Shown here: positions 1 to 7,725 of the stretch, piece after piece | Layout of the letters: every line of letters begins with the position of its first letter | Numbering within the stretch: the first letter of the stretch is position 1 | Assembly (NCBI RefSeq): GCF_001399685.1 | Contig: NZ_JTHN01000114.1 | Coordinates: 1 to 35,193 of the forward strand | Direction of reading: 5' to 3' | Length of the DNA: 35,193 nucleotides | Source: Paenibacillus sp. A3 | GTDB lineage: Bacteria > Bacillota > Bacilli > Paenibacillales > NBRC-103111 | Translations under genes and position numbers: made by a program | The notes under the pieces: model-generated | The model's input: only the letters and a program-made list of their open reading frames with translations | What the model was told of the DNA's origin: nothing | Database searches by the model: none

Positions 1-110
1 GCAAGCGCTGGGGTAGGGCACTCTCAAGCCCGAATCCGACAGCTAACCTCGTAAGCGGATTGAGAGAGAACGACGATCGTGCCTCTGCATCCTGTGTGAT
101 TTCCTATGCT
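1..110 (+). ncRNA. c-di-AMP riboswitch (ydaO/yuaA class), 3' part
   Basis: The sequence carries the highly conserved 3' half of the ydaO/yuaA aptamer: GGTAGGGC near 12-19, then the block CCGAATCCGACAGCTAACC followed by TCGTAAGCG at about 30-57. The 5' half lies left of the window, so the element is partial. Members of this class bind cyclic di-AMP and normally turn genes off through a terminator when the ligand is high; a terminator hairpin follows directly at 111-155, which fits. In bacilli the class usually controls wall hydrolases and potassium or osmolyte transport. Here the first downstream gene is a small protein of unknown function (209-664). Class assignment is recognition of the conserved core, not a covariance-model search. 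Confidence 0.88.
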
Positions 111-155
111 AGAAGCCCGAGAGTAGAGTTTCTCTGCTCTTGGGCTTCTTTTTTG
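111..155 (+). terminator. riboswitch-controlled intrinsic terminator
   Basis: A long inverted repeat begins with AGAAGCCCGAGAGTAGAG and, after a TTT loop, closes with CTCTGCTCTTGGGCTTCT. It is followed by a run of T. It directly follows the c-di-AMP aptamer and precedes the start of the next gene by about 50 bases, so it is the probable expression platform. Confidence 0.9.
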
Positions 156-208
156 TTTTTTATTTCGCTAAAATATCCCATTTCTATGAGGAAAAGGAGA
201 AAATGTTC

Positions 209-664
209 ATGTTGAAATTAAGCGATCCCCTGCCCGAAGTTAACGAAGGTATCTTGTCGACGAGCCGGATCGGACTTATCGAGGTCTACCGGTTCGACTG
301 CCGGCTGATTGAGGCGCGCATCGCGGGCAATTGCCGCGACTGCAACTGCGGACTGCTTAAGCTGTCCTGCCACGGCGTGAACGGATGGACGGAATACGTC
401 GTGCCAAACACGCAGCCGTACGCCGATATCGTGCGGTGGACTTCGGTCTTCTTGAAGCTGAAGGGGTTGTCCGTTTGCGAAGCCGTCAGCTACGTTCGGA
501 GTCATGCCGCGGCGTGGGGACCGGTGCGTACGGACATCGCGGAAGTCGCTCTGGCCGATTTGACCGCGCAGCTGCTTAACCCGTCGGCGGGACATGCTCA
601 TGAGGGGGCCGCCTTCGAGCGCTCGCGCTTGATCGACCGTTCGCAAGCCTACTGCTCATTCTGA
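209..664 (+). CDS. unknown small protein under c-di-AMP riboswitch control
   Basis: This encodes 151 residues with no family I can name. ATG 209 is favoured because AGGAG at 195-199 lies 9 bases upstream; ATG 203 is only 3 bases from it. A Cys-rich patch (NCRDCNCG) lies near residues 41-48. The layout weakly recalls the N-terminal capping domain of the enolase superfamily (mandelate racemase/muconate-lactonizing type): a beta strand with EVYRFD, then LLKLSCHGVNGWTE resembling the usual dG-GWGE turn, and a late helix AEVALADL resembling aiEmALwDL. The catalytic barrel is absent, so if related it is a stand-alone capping domain or a remnant. It is the first gene after the riboswitch and overlaps the 3' end of the convergent kinase gene by 9 bases. 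Low GC skew or frame damage is not evident; it looks like an intact gene. Confidence 0.7.
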   Translation: MLKLSDPLPEVNEGILSTSRIGLIEVYRFDCRLIEARIAGNCRDCNCGLLKLSCHGVNGWTEYVVPNTQPYADIVRWTSVFLKLKGLSVCEAVSYVRSHAAAWGPVRTDIAEVALADLTAQLLNPSAGHAHEGAAFERSRLIDRSQAYCSF

Positions 665-1921
665 GATGGAGTTGGACCGCACGGGCAGAATGATCGTGAA
701 GGTCGTCCCGGCTCCCTTCTCGCTGTGCACTTCGGTTCGGCCGCCCATGCTTCCGATAATGCCGAGCGCGACCATGGTGCCGATGCCGGTGCCTTTTTCT
801 TTGGTCGTATAAAACGGGGTGCCGAGCCGGTCGATCTCCGCTTGGGTCATGCCGATGCCTTGATCCGAAATTTCAATCAACAGCTTTTTCTGCTTCCGGT
901 ATGCTTTCATTTCCAACGTTCCCCCATCCGGCATCGCTTCAATGCCGTTCTTGACAATATTGATCAGCGACTGGCTGAGCCGGGAAGCATCGGCCTTGAG
1001 CTGAAGGCCCTGCTCGATGGAGCTGGCGATGCTGACCGTATTCATGAGCGCGTAAGGGGACATCAATTCGATGATTTGCCTCAGTAGCGGCTCCACTTGA
1101 ATAAGCTGGATCGAATCGGTCTTCGGCTTGGCAATCGCCAAATAATCCGAGATGATCGCTTGGGCCCGCTCCAATTCGTTGATCATCATACGCAAGTAAT
1201 CGGGTTTGGCTTCTTCCGCAATCTGATTTTTGCCCATCAATTGCAAAAAGCCGCTTACAACGGTGAGCGGATTGCGGATTTCATGGGCGAACGAGGCGGC
1301 GAGCTCTCCGACAAGATACATTTTCTCCGCGCGCTCCACTTCTTTGCGCAGCTTCATTTTTTCATAAATTCCCTCCAAAATAAAAAGTGACACCGCCATC
1401 GTGAAGGTCGTAACAAGGATTAAATACATCAGAAACCAACTGAAGAGAAGGTCGTCCCTTCCGGTGCGAAAGCTGGAGATCACGACGGCTGTAAGCGCCC
1501 AGACGATGGTTAGACCGGTGCCGTGAAGCACGCGCTTGATTTTGCGCTGGGCGGGTCGAAAGGGACCGAAGATGATCATTAGTGGAAACACAATCGCATA
1601 TACGATCACCGAGGTCACCATGCCTTCTCCGCCGAGCAGCGACCGGAAGGCGAGATAAGCGATGGAGATATAAAGCAGGTTGCGGTGGCCCCCGTACAAG
1701 TAGCAAAGCAGAATCGGCACATAGCGCAGGTCGAAAATATGCCCGGAAAAGAAGCGAATCGGAAAAGCCATGCACATCGCCATCGCTACGGTGGAGAACA
1801 GGAGCAGGAACCACCGGTTGACGCGCTCCGGCCTGTCTTTATCGAGACAAACGATTTGATAAAAAAAGATAGATAGAATAATAATAAAGGTGTTCAGCAG
1901 CAGGGGAAGAACTTCTATCAT
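656..1921 (-). CDS. KinB-like membrane sensor histidine kinase
   Basis: 421 residues. The first ~185 form five to six membrane helices of the 5TMR-LYT type, with almost no extracellular domain. A HisKA domain follows with the phosphoacceptor His213 in FAHEIRNPLTVV. The HATPase_c domain has the N box (NIVKNGIEAM, 321-330), G1 DQGIGM (353-358), F box TPFYTTKEKG (368-377) and G2 GTGIG (377-381). No HAMP or PAS domain is obvious. This architecture matches sporulation kinases of the KinB type that feed the Spo0F-Spo0B-Spo0A phosphorelay. No response regulator gene is adjacent, as expected for an orphan phosphorelay kinase. The ATG has a near-perfect AGGAGGTG site. A Spo0A-box sequence lies about 105 bases upstream. 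Two Sda-like proteins, inhibitors of such kinases, are encoded elsewhere in the window. Ligand unknown; KinB role is inferred from architecture. Confidence 0.85.
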   Translation of the reverse strand: MIEVLPLLLNTFIIILSIFFYQIVCLDKDRPERVNRWFLLLFSTVAMAMCMAFPIRFFSGHIFDLRYVPILLCYLYGGHRNLLYISIAYLAFRSLLGGEGMVTSVIVYAIVFPLMIIFGPFRPAQRKIKRVLHGTGLTIVWALTAVVISSFRTGRDDLLFSWFLMYLILVTTFTMAVSLFILEGIYEKMKLRKEVERAEKMYLVGELAASFAHEIRNPLTVVSGFLQLMGKNQIAEEAKPDYLRMMINELERAQAIISDYLAIAKPKTDSIQLIQVEPLLRQIIELMSPYALMNTVSIASSIEQGLQLKADASRLSQSLINIVKNGIEAMPDGGTLEMKAYRKQKKLLIEISDQGIGMTQAEIDRLGTPFYTTKEKGTGIGTMVALGIIGSMGGRTEVHSEKGAGTTFTIILPVRSNSISE

Positions 1922-2025
1922 AAGACACCTCCTGGTGGCGATGGACTAGCGAAAAGCAAAACGTAATCTTCTGATCCAACCGGTCGTTACGATTTTGGGC
2001 AACGGCGGCATCTTAAATGGTTATT

Positions 2026-2032
2026 TTCGACA
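2026..2032 (-). promoter_or_regulatory. putative Spo0A box upstream of the kinase
   Basis: On the minus strand the sequence TTGTCGAAAA contains a perfect TGTCGAA heptamer, the known Spo0A recognition core. It lies about 105 bases upstream of the KinB-like kinase ATG in the divergent region shared with the DUF3048 gene. A heptamer can occur by chance, so only its position between two envelope/sporulation-linked genes supports it. No convincing -35/-10 pair was found in 1922-2215. Confidence 0.35.
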
Positions 2033-2215
2033 ATTTTTCCTTTTTCCCTGCTGCGGTTTGTTTGGAGATTCGGATGTCGTTGGAAACCTTTGGGGAGAAA
2101 ACGCGTTAAATATATTGAAAAGCGCCGATTTTTCGTCTTTTTGCGCGAAATCGCTTCTAAATCAAGTCTCGCTAGAATATAGATTACTAGAGGACATGCA
2201 GATGGGGTGACGTGT

Positions 2216-3373
2216 ATGAAACGAAGAGGATGGAGAAGATGGAGCCGGTTCTGGCGGCGGGGGAGGCTCGCGCTGCTGGCGGGCTGCCTCGCCATGACAG
2301 CGGCAGGCTGTAGTCTAACGGGGGGAGGGCAGCCGGACAAGCCCGTCGCTGCGCCGGTCGAGCCCGAGAAGCCCGTCGCGGACATGCCGCCAACGCCGCC
2401 GGTTCAGCCGCCGGCCTATCAGGCGCCGCTGACCGGGATGATGCTGCCGCAGCCCAGCGATGCCCGGCCGGTGATGGTCATGATCAATAACCATCCCGCG
2501 GCGCGGCCGCAAAGTGGGCTGACGCAGGCGGACGTCTTGTTCGAGGTGCTGGCCGAAGGCGAGGTGACGCGGCTCGTGGCGCTGTTCCAGAGCAGCGCGT
2601 TCGCGGAGCCGATCGGCCCGGTGCGCAGCATTCGGCCGTATTTTATCGATATCGGCAAAAGCTTCGGGGCCATCCAGGTGCATGCGGGAGGTAGTCCCGA
2701 TGCTTACGAGCAGCTTCGGAAAGAGAAGATCGCCGACCTGGACGAGATTACGAATGCCGGGCCTTATTTCTGGCGGGAGAAGTCGCGGAAAGCTCCGCAC
2801 AACCTGTATACGAATCTGGAGAACATCCGCGCAGGCGCGCAAAAGCGGGGGCTGGACGAGCAAGGTCCGACGGGACCGGTATACGCCTTTGCAAAAAACG
2901 AAGCGGAAGCGGTCGGGGCGATGGGGACGGCGGCGCAGGATGCTCCCAAGGTAGACATTACCTTTCTGTGGAAAAGCTATGTCGTCTCTTACGAGTATGA
3001 TGCGGCCAGTGGCAAATACCAACGCTCGATCAACGGCAGCAAGCATATCGATCTGAACAACGATCAGCCGCTGAGCGCTTCCAATGTGGTCGTGATGGGC
3101 ACCGATCACAAGGTGCTGGATAAGGAAGGCCGCCTCGACGTCCGGCTGACCGGCAAAGGTCCGGCGCTGCTGTTCCAGCAGGGCAAGGTGAAATCGCTGG
3201 AGTGGAGGCGGGATAAGACGAACGATCCGGTCCGCTATTACGAGCAGGGCAGCGAAGTCGCATTCCGGCCGGGGCAGACGCACATCATGATCGTGCCGCT
3301 GAATCCGTCGTTCGAGAGTCACGTGACGTATGGTGCCCCCGGCGGCGGGGCGGGGAAGCCGGACCCCGTTTAG
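2216..3373 (+). CDS. yerB: YerB-like DUF3048 lipoprotein
   Basis: 385 residues. The basic N-terminus and hydrophobic stretch end in a lipobox (LAMTAAGC), so the mature protein should be lipid-anchored outside the membrane with a Gly/Pro-rich linker. Residues from about 70 onward match the two-part DUF3048 family typified by Bacillus subtilis YerB: VMINNHPAARPQSGL, ADVLFEVLAEGEVTR, GPVRSIRPYF and a C-terminal part with DVRLTGKGPALLFQQGK and RPGQTHIMIVPL. The family's biochemical role is not established. The ATG at 2216 is preceded by GGGGTGA at 2204-2210; the upstream in-frame GTG at 2207 lies inside that site and is rejected. A strong hairpin terminator follows, so it appears monocistronic. 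Confidence 0.88.
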   Translation: MKRRGWRRWSRFWRRGRLALLAGCLAMTAAGCSLTGGGQPDKPVAAPVEPEKPVADMPPTPPVQPPAYQAPLTGMMLPQPSDARPVMVMINNHPAARPQSGLTQADVLFEVLAEGEVTRLVALFQSSAFAEPIGPVRSIRPYFIDIGKSFGAIQVHAGGSPDAYEQLRKEKIADLDEITNAGPYFWREKSRKAPHNLYTNLENIRAGAQKRGLDEQGPTGPVYAFAKNEAEAVGAMGTAAQDAPKVDITFLWKSYVVSYEYDAASGKYQRSINGSKHIDLNNDQPLSASNVVVMGTDHKVLDKEGRLDVRLTGKGPALLFQQGKVKSLEWRRDKTNDPVRYYEQGSEVAFRPGQTHIMIVPLNPSFESHVTYGAPGGGAGKPDPV

Positions 3374-3408
3374 CGGGACCGGAATGGTTGTCATCCTGAA
3401 GAAGAGAG

Positions 3409-3487
3409 GCCCCGGCCTCCGCCTTCCTCTGTCGTCCAATCCGCATAAGCTTGGCGAAGGGGGAAGCGGGAGCCGGGGCTTCTTTTT
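3409..3487 (+). terminator. terminator of the DUF3048 gene
   Basis: The arms GCCCCGGC...CCGCCTTCC and GGAAGCGGG...GCCGGGGC form a long imperfect stem, followed by TTCTTTTT. It lies 35 bases after the stop codon. Confidence 0.75.
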
Positions 3488-3647
3488 GGCACGGCCTGCC
3501 TGCCGGACGTTACGGTTGTGCCGGTTTCTCCAGAAGGACGCGTCAGTCGTCGATTTGCAGCGATTCTAACAGTAGTACAGATCGATTTTGTAGTTTTGAT
3601 ATTTTTTGCGGTATTGGGTGCACTGGATGCCGGATATGTCAAAAAGG
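3488..3647. other. intergenic stretch without a supportable gene
   Basis: Between the two terminators of the 3374-3692 gap the plus strand can be read as a hydrophobic peptide (VVLIFFAVLGALDAGYVKK region, about 3586-3645), but it has no ATG or ribosome binding site at a useful position. I see no promoter or repeat. It may be decayed coding sequence or chance. Confidence 0.3.
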
Positions 3648-3681
3648 AGCCGCCGGTGCGGACACCAAACGGCTTTTTTTT
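3648..3681. terminator. bidirectional terminator between convergent genes
   Basis: AGCCG (3648-3652) pairs with CGGCT (3670-3674), with inner GGTG/CACC pairing around a CGGA loop. Eight T follow on the plus strand and AAAAA precedes on the left, giving a T-run for minus-strand transcription. It lies just beyond the stop codon of the acyltransferase gene and is its likely terminator. Confidence 0.75.
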
Positions 3682-3692
3682 CTTGCATTATA

Positions 3693-5570
3693 TCACAGCT
3701 TCGTAAGATAGGGCTGAACCGCCTTTGCCAGAAGCGAAGCGTAATATTCGGCGCCATCGGCGTTCAAGTGAACGCCGTCGGCAGCGAAGAAGGAAGCTTT
3801 GCCCGCGCTTGCGGCATGCCAATCGACGAGCGTCGTATTGGCGAAGCGGCCGGAGGCTTCCTTCAGCATGTCGTTCACCGTCCCCTCCCACGGGCGGGGG
3901 ACGCGCGTATTCACCAGCACGATCTGCTCGGCATCGGCAAGGGAGTGCAGCAGCGATTCCAGCTGCTTCTTGGAGAACGCTCCGTTCGTGCCCAGCTCGA
4001 TGATGATCCGGGAACCGAGCTTTCCTTTCGACCGGAGCCGGTCGGCGACCTCCTGCGCATGGGCCAATTGTCTTCCGACCTTGCCGTCGATGACGATACC
4101 GGGCAGCTGCTTCTCCAGCTGCGCAGCGGTGCCGAGCAGGACCGAATCGCCGATCGCGGTAATCCCTGACCCCGCTTCTTCTTCAGGAGCGGCTTCCGGG
4201 GCGACGGGAGGGGAGGTTTCCGCGACGCCTTCGGCGGCTTCATCCGTTTTCGGACCCGACGCTTCCGTCATCGTACCTGTCTCATTTCCTTGATCCGGCT
4301 GGGGTGCCTGGGCCGACGTCGGCGCAGCTCCCTCTGCCAGGGCATTGGTAGCGGCGGGGGGCTGCGGGCTCTCCCCGAGGCAGGAGACGCAGAAGAACAA
4401 GATGAGCAGCGCCGACACGACCCATCGCATGCCCTGCTGCGGGAGCCGTTTCCGGTACCAGCCGAGCAGTTGTGCCCCCCAAGCTTTCATTCCTCCCCTG
4501 CGAATAGGCTCCTCAATGAATTTCCAAGATAAAGCCGCAAGTCCGATGGTAGCGGTCAGCTGCAGGGCGGCGCGCGCCAAGCTGATTCCGTCGCTGCCTG
4601 CGGCTGGGCTACTCAGGACGATAATCGGATAATGCCACAAATAAATGCCATACGAGCGCACGCCGAGCCAGCGCAGCGGACGGCAGCCCAAGAGGCGTCT
4701 AAGCTGGCCGGACGGGTAGGCAAGCGCCGCTACCGTGACTGCCGCCGCCAGAGACAACAGTACGAATCCGCCTTGATATAAGAAGGCGCCGTACTGGCTG
4801 CTTCGGACGATCATTAGCAGAATGGCAAGCAGTCCTGCTGTCCCGGCCAAATCTACGATTCGCCTTACGCGGACGGATGTGCCGGCGGAGAGCTTCCCGC
4901 TCGGCCAGACGACCGCGAGCGCGGCTCCAATCAGCAGGCCGAACGCTCTCGTATCGGTTCCGTAGTAAATCCGGCTCGGATCGGTGCCGGGCTCGTACAG
5001 CAGCGCCATGGCGGCCGCCGAAGCGGCTGCGCCGAGCAGCATGGCTCCGGTAAGCCAGCCCCGCCGGAGCTGCAAGCGCAGGCCAAGCGCCAACAGCAAG
5101 GGCCACAGCAAATAAAATTGCTCCTCCACCGCGAGCGACCAGAAATGGCCGAGCGGGGAAGGGGGGCCGAAGCTTTCGAAATAAGACACCTCGCGGTACA
5201 CCAGCCACCAGTTGCTGACATAGGCCAGCGCCGCCAGGAAGTCTCCCTGAAGCGCCGCCAACCGGGAGCGGTCGACCAGCCATATCCATGCCGCAACCGC
5301 CGAGAGCAGGACCAGCATGGCCGGAAGCAGCCGCCGGAAGCGCCGCAGCCAGAAGCTTGCCAGATTCAGCCGTCCTTCTCTTCGCCATTCGGCGATCAAT
5401 AAATCCGTAATCAGATAACCGGACAGGACGAAAAATATCCCGACACCGAGCAGCCCGCCGGGCGCCCACCCGGGGTGAAGGTGATAAGCGATGACGGCCA
5501 GTACGGCCAGAGCCCGCAGGCCGTCGATTCCGGGCATGTACCGGCTTTTTCCTTCGATCGGTGATGGCAT
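3693..5570 (-). CDS. OatA-like membrane O-acyltransferase with SGNH domain
   Basis: 625 residues. Residues ~10-385 are an acyltransferase-3 membrane domain: MPGIDGLRALAVLAVIAYHL at the start, GVGIFFVLSGYLITDLL, a RRFRRLLPAML basic loop and about ten membrane helices. An acidic Pro/Ala linker (~400-465) leads to an extracellular SGNH-hydrolase domain with the GDS nucleophile (Ser476), a GTNG block and the DGVH motif (Asp598, His601). This two-domain layout is that of OatA/YrhL-type enzymes that transfer acetyl groups to peptidoglycan or another wall polymer outside the cell. The target polymer cannot be read from sequence. The ATG at 5570 is chosen because AAAGAGG lies 8 bases upstream; an in-frame start 12 codons earlier lacks a site. 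It is divergent from the ECF sigma operon. Confidence 0.9.
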   Translation of the reverse strand: MPSPIEGKSRYMPGIDGLRALAVLAVIAYHLHPGWAPGGLLGVGIFFVLSGYLITDLLIAEWRREGRLNLASFWLRRFRRLLPAMLVLLSAVAAWIWLVDRSRLAALQGDFLAALAYVSNWWLVYREVSYFESFGPPSPLGHFWSLAVEEQFYLLWPLLLALGLRLQLRRGWLTGAMLLGAAASAAAMALLYEPGTDPSRIYYGTDTRAFGLLIGAALAVVWPSGKLSAGTSVRVRRIVDLAGTAGLLAILLMIVRSSQYGAFLYQGGFVLLSLAAAVTVAALAYPSGQLRRLLGCRPLRWLGVRSYGIYLWHYPIIVLSSPAAGSDGISLARAALQLTATIGLAALSWKFIEEPIRRGGMKAWGAQLLGWYRKRLPQQGMRWVVSALLILFFCVSCLGESPQPPAATNALAEGAAPTSAQAPQPDQGNETGTMTEASGPKTDEAAEGVAETSPPVAPEAAPEEEAGSGITAIGDSVLLGTAAQLEKQLPGIVIDGKVGRQLAHAQEVADRLRSKGKLGSRIIIELGTNGAFSKKQLESLLHSLADAEQIVLVNTRVPRPWEGTVNDMLKEASGRFANTTLVDWHAASAGKASFFAADGVHLNADGAEYYASLLAKAVQPYLTKL

Positions 5571-5630
5571 AGTTTTTTCCCTCTTTCTTAGCTCGTAGGA
5601 CTTCATCTTATAGCGAAAAGGGGCGGATTT

Positions 5631-5648
5631 TGTAACAAAAAAGTTACA
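5631..5648. promoter_or_regulatory. perfect palindrome between acyltransferase and sigma genes
   Basis: TGTAAC, six A, then GTTACA form an 18-base perfect inverted repeat in the divergent intergenic region. It sits 60 bases from the acyltransferase start and 72 from the sigma start. It has the size of a dimeric repressor operator, and TGTAAC also resembles the -35 of some ECF promoters, but no matching -10 follows. Function unassigned. Confidence 0.4.
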
Positions 5649-5661
5649 TCTGTGCTGAATC

Positions 5662-5688
5662 GAACTATTTCCGTCTTCAAAGCGTATT
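5662..5688 (+). promoter_or_regulatory. candidate ECF-type promoter of sigma operon
   Basis: GAAC at 5662-5665 and CGTATT at 5683-5688 are separated by 17 bases, resembling the AAC -35 core and CGT -10 core of ECF promoters. It lies 33 bases before the TTG start. The -35 lacks the full TGAAC context, so this is weaker than the promoter of the second sigma gene. Confidence 0.35.
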
Positions 5689-5720
5689 TACTGTGAATAC
5701 GGGAACCGGAGGATCGTTCA

Positions 5721-6257
5721 TTGAAGGAATATTTGATCTCGGAAGAGCAATCGCGGGCATGGTTTGAAGAACATTCTCCCTACGTCTACGGGATTGCCCT
5801 CATGATGACCAAGTCTGCCATGCTGGCCGACGACATTACGCAGGAAACCTTTTTGCGCGCTTACCGGAAATTTCATTTATACGATCCCGCCAAGCCTTTG
5901 CGTCCGTGGCTGTCCCGGATCACGCTAAATATGGTGCGGAGTACGCTTCGCAAGCAGCGGTGGCTTACCTTTTTCGGTCAACTGCCGGTTGAAGCCGGGA
6001 CGGATTCCGTAGAAGATCTGATCCTAAAAAGCGAAAGCGAGCATGAATTATGGCAGGTGGTGAACCGCTTGTCTCCAAAAAGGAGAGAGGTCCTCATTTT
6101 GGTTTACTATGTCGGATTGTCTTTGCAGGAGACCGCCTCCCTGTTGAATATTCGTCTGGGAACATGCAAGTCAAGGCTGCATGCGGCACTTGAACAACTC
6201 AGGAACGATGATGCCGAGAGCTATCAACTGACGTCGATCAAGGAGGGGCTTAAATGA
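5721..6257 (+). CDS. ECF-type RNA polymerase sigma factor
   Basis: 178 residues. Sigma region 2 spans ~18-85, including LADDITQETFLRAYRKF and PWLSRITLNMVRSTLRKQ. Region 4 spans ~112-165 with a helix-turn-helix (SLQETASLLNIRLGTCKSRLHAAL). There is no region 3, as in group 4 (ECF) sigma factors. The start is TTG at 5721, supported by GGAGG at 5708-5712 with 8 bases spacing; no ATG occurs early enough to keep region 2. Its stop overlaps the next start (ATGA), so translation is probably coupled to the DUF4179 protein, the expected anti-sigma factor. Probable role: response to envelope stress, inferred from the pairing and the neighbouring acyltransferase. Confidence 0.9.
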   Translation: MKEYLISEEQSRAWFEEHSPYVYGIALMMTKSAMLADDITQETFLRAYRKFHLYDPAKPLRPWLSRITLNMVRSTLRKQRWLTFFGQLPVEAGTDSVEDLILKSESEHELWQVVNRLSPKRREVLILVYYVGLSLQETASLLNIRLGTCKSRLHAALEQLRNDDAESYQLTSIKEGLK

Positions 6258-7618
6258 CTTTGCAGACCGATAAGAAGGGAAAAGCGCAGGATTGGTCCAT
6301 GGAATCGTCGGAGGCCGTGCAAAGCCGTCTGAAGCAGGTAGGGCCCTCCTTTACGTTTGAGGAGCTGTGGGAGCTTCACAAGCAATCCGTCGGGAAAAGC
6401 CGGCCTTCAACGTTTGGGCAAATTACACTGCGAAAAAAGTGGATGATCGTGGGGAACGCAGTTATTCTTAGCGCGATACTGCTTGTGGGAATCGGCCTGT
6501 ATTCCCCAAGCATAGGCGCTGCTCTGAAAAAAGTTTTTTTTATCGATTTGTTCTACAAAAGTGTACAAGGCATTATGGACAACGGGCTATATCAGATAGA
6601 GAAGCAAAATCTTGGTACGGCAACCGACGTATCGGTGACGGATCAGAATATTCAGCTTACCGTTGCCGAGGTGTTCTACGACGGGATTCAATTTGTGGTC
6701 AACTATCAAGTGGACTACCTTAAAAAGAAGAAGATTACAGAAGAAGACGCGGCTGTGTATTACGATTACGAGTTTGAAGGCGCTAGTCCCCAGATGGGGG
6801 GGACCCATGCATTTACGATCACTGGCGATCATTCTTTCGTAGGGACTACGGTGTTTGATACCGAACCGCTGCCGGAGAATGCGCGGCTTCATATCGTCAT
6901 CCGGCGCATCGGAACGATAGACGGGAATTGGGACGTGACGGTGCCGGTATCGCTCGACAAAACCAAACCGTTTACCAAAATCGTTCGGCCTCAAATTACC
7001 GGCTCCTATGAAGACAAGACATTTGTGGTCGATCAAATTACCTTTACTCCGGTAGGTACCCAAGTTGTCGTCAAGACAGACCAGTTGATGAGTTTATATT
7101 ACTTTCTGGAAGATGATCTGGAAACTCGCTTCGATCGAGCCGGCGGGATGGGAGGAAACGGGGAGGAGCGCAGTAATTTTAGTCCGCTTTCCGAGATTAA
7201 TCCGAAGCCGCAATATGTTACTTTGATCGTAGGCGAAATGACAAGCGGGCAATCGAGTACACAGCGGGAGGAATATGCCGACTATACCGGTCCCGGAAGC
7301 TTGCCTGTCACGTTAAGGGGAGCGAAAGGAGGAACGGTGACCATTACCGATGTCCAATTTTTGGAGAATTCTACGGTAGTGTATTATGAAGCCAGCGATG
7401 CAGTGAATCAGAGACCTTTTCTTATTTTGGAGGATTCGTCGGGTGAACGTTTCACTTCCAACAAAAATGCCGTTCGAATTTCAAGAGAATTGTTCGCCTA
7501 CAAGGTGGAATATCCGAAGCTTCCTTCGTCCCGGTTTAAATTTGAAATGGTCGTTGATGAATACAGACCAGAGCCTAAAGAACCGGTGAAAATAAAAATT
7601 CCGATCGATTGGGAATGA
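6254..7618 (+). CDS. DUF4179 transmembrane anti-sigma factor
   Basis: 454 residues. An N-terminal cytoplasmic part of ~60 residues is followed by one membrane helix (~72-92, WMIVGNAVILSAILLVGIGLY). The remainder is a large extracellular beta-rich region: a DUF4179 segment with a GLYQ...VSVTDQNIQLTVAEVFYDGIQFVV pattern and a distal DUF5643-like part. Such proteins are encoded behind ECF sigma factors in Paenibacillus and Bacillus and act as membrane anti-sigma factors. The cytoplasmic part lacks an obvious zinc-binding HxxxCxxC motif. The gene overlaps the sigma gene by 4 bases and has AAGGAGG at 6240-6246. A strong hairpin follows. Signal sensed is unknown. Confidence 0.85.
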   Translation: MTLQTDKKGKAQDWSMESSEAVQSRLKQVGPSFTFEELWELHKQSVGKSRPSTFGQITLRKKWMIVGNAVILSAILLVGIGLYSPSIGAALKKVFFIDLFYKSVQGIMDNGLYQIEKQNLGTATDVSVTDQNIQLTVAEVFYDGIQFVVNYQVDYLKKKKITEEDAAVYYDYEFEGASPQMGGTHAFTITGDHSFVGTTVFDTEPLPENARLHIVIRRIGTIDGNWDVTVPVSLDKTKPFTKIVRPQITGSYEDKTFVVDQITFTPVGTQVVVKTDQLMSLYYFLEDDLETRFDRAGGMGGNGEERSNFSPLSEINPKPQYVTLIVGEMTSGQSSTQREEYADYTGPGSLPVTLRGAKGGTVTITDVQFLENSTVVYYEASDAVNQRPFLILEDSSGERFTSNKNAVRISRELFAYKVEYPKLPSSRFKFEMVVDEYRPEPKEPVKIKIPIDWE

Positions 7619-7631
7619 GTCGATACAGCAC

Positions 7632-7682
7632 AGCAAGTCCGGTTCCCGGGGCACGATGGTTCCGGAGACCGGACTTGCTTTC
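7632..7682 (+). terminator. terminator of the DUF4179 operon
   Basis: AGCAAGTCCGG (7632-7642) pairs perfectly with CCGGACTTGCT (7669-7679), followed by a short TT/TC tail. The T-run is short, so efficiency is uncertain. Confidence 0.65.
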
Positions 7683-7725
7683 GTAAAGGACGCTGCGCGA
7701 GTGCGACCCATGCTTCTTGGTTTAC

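Noticed and set aside
3518..3706. Small hydrophobic protein between two terminators
   Set aside because: No ribosome binding site, overlaps a terminator, and its apparent C-terminus is the terminator stem and T-run.
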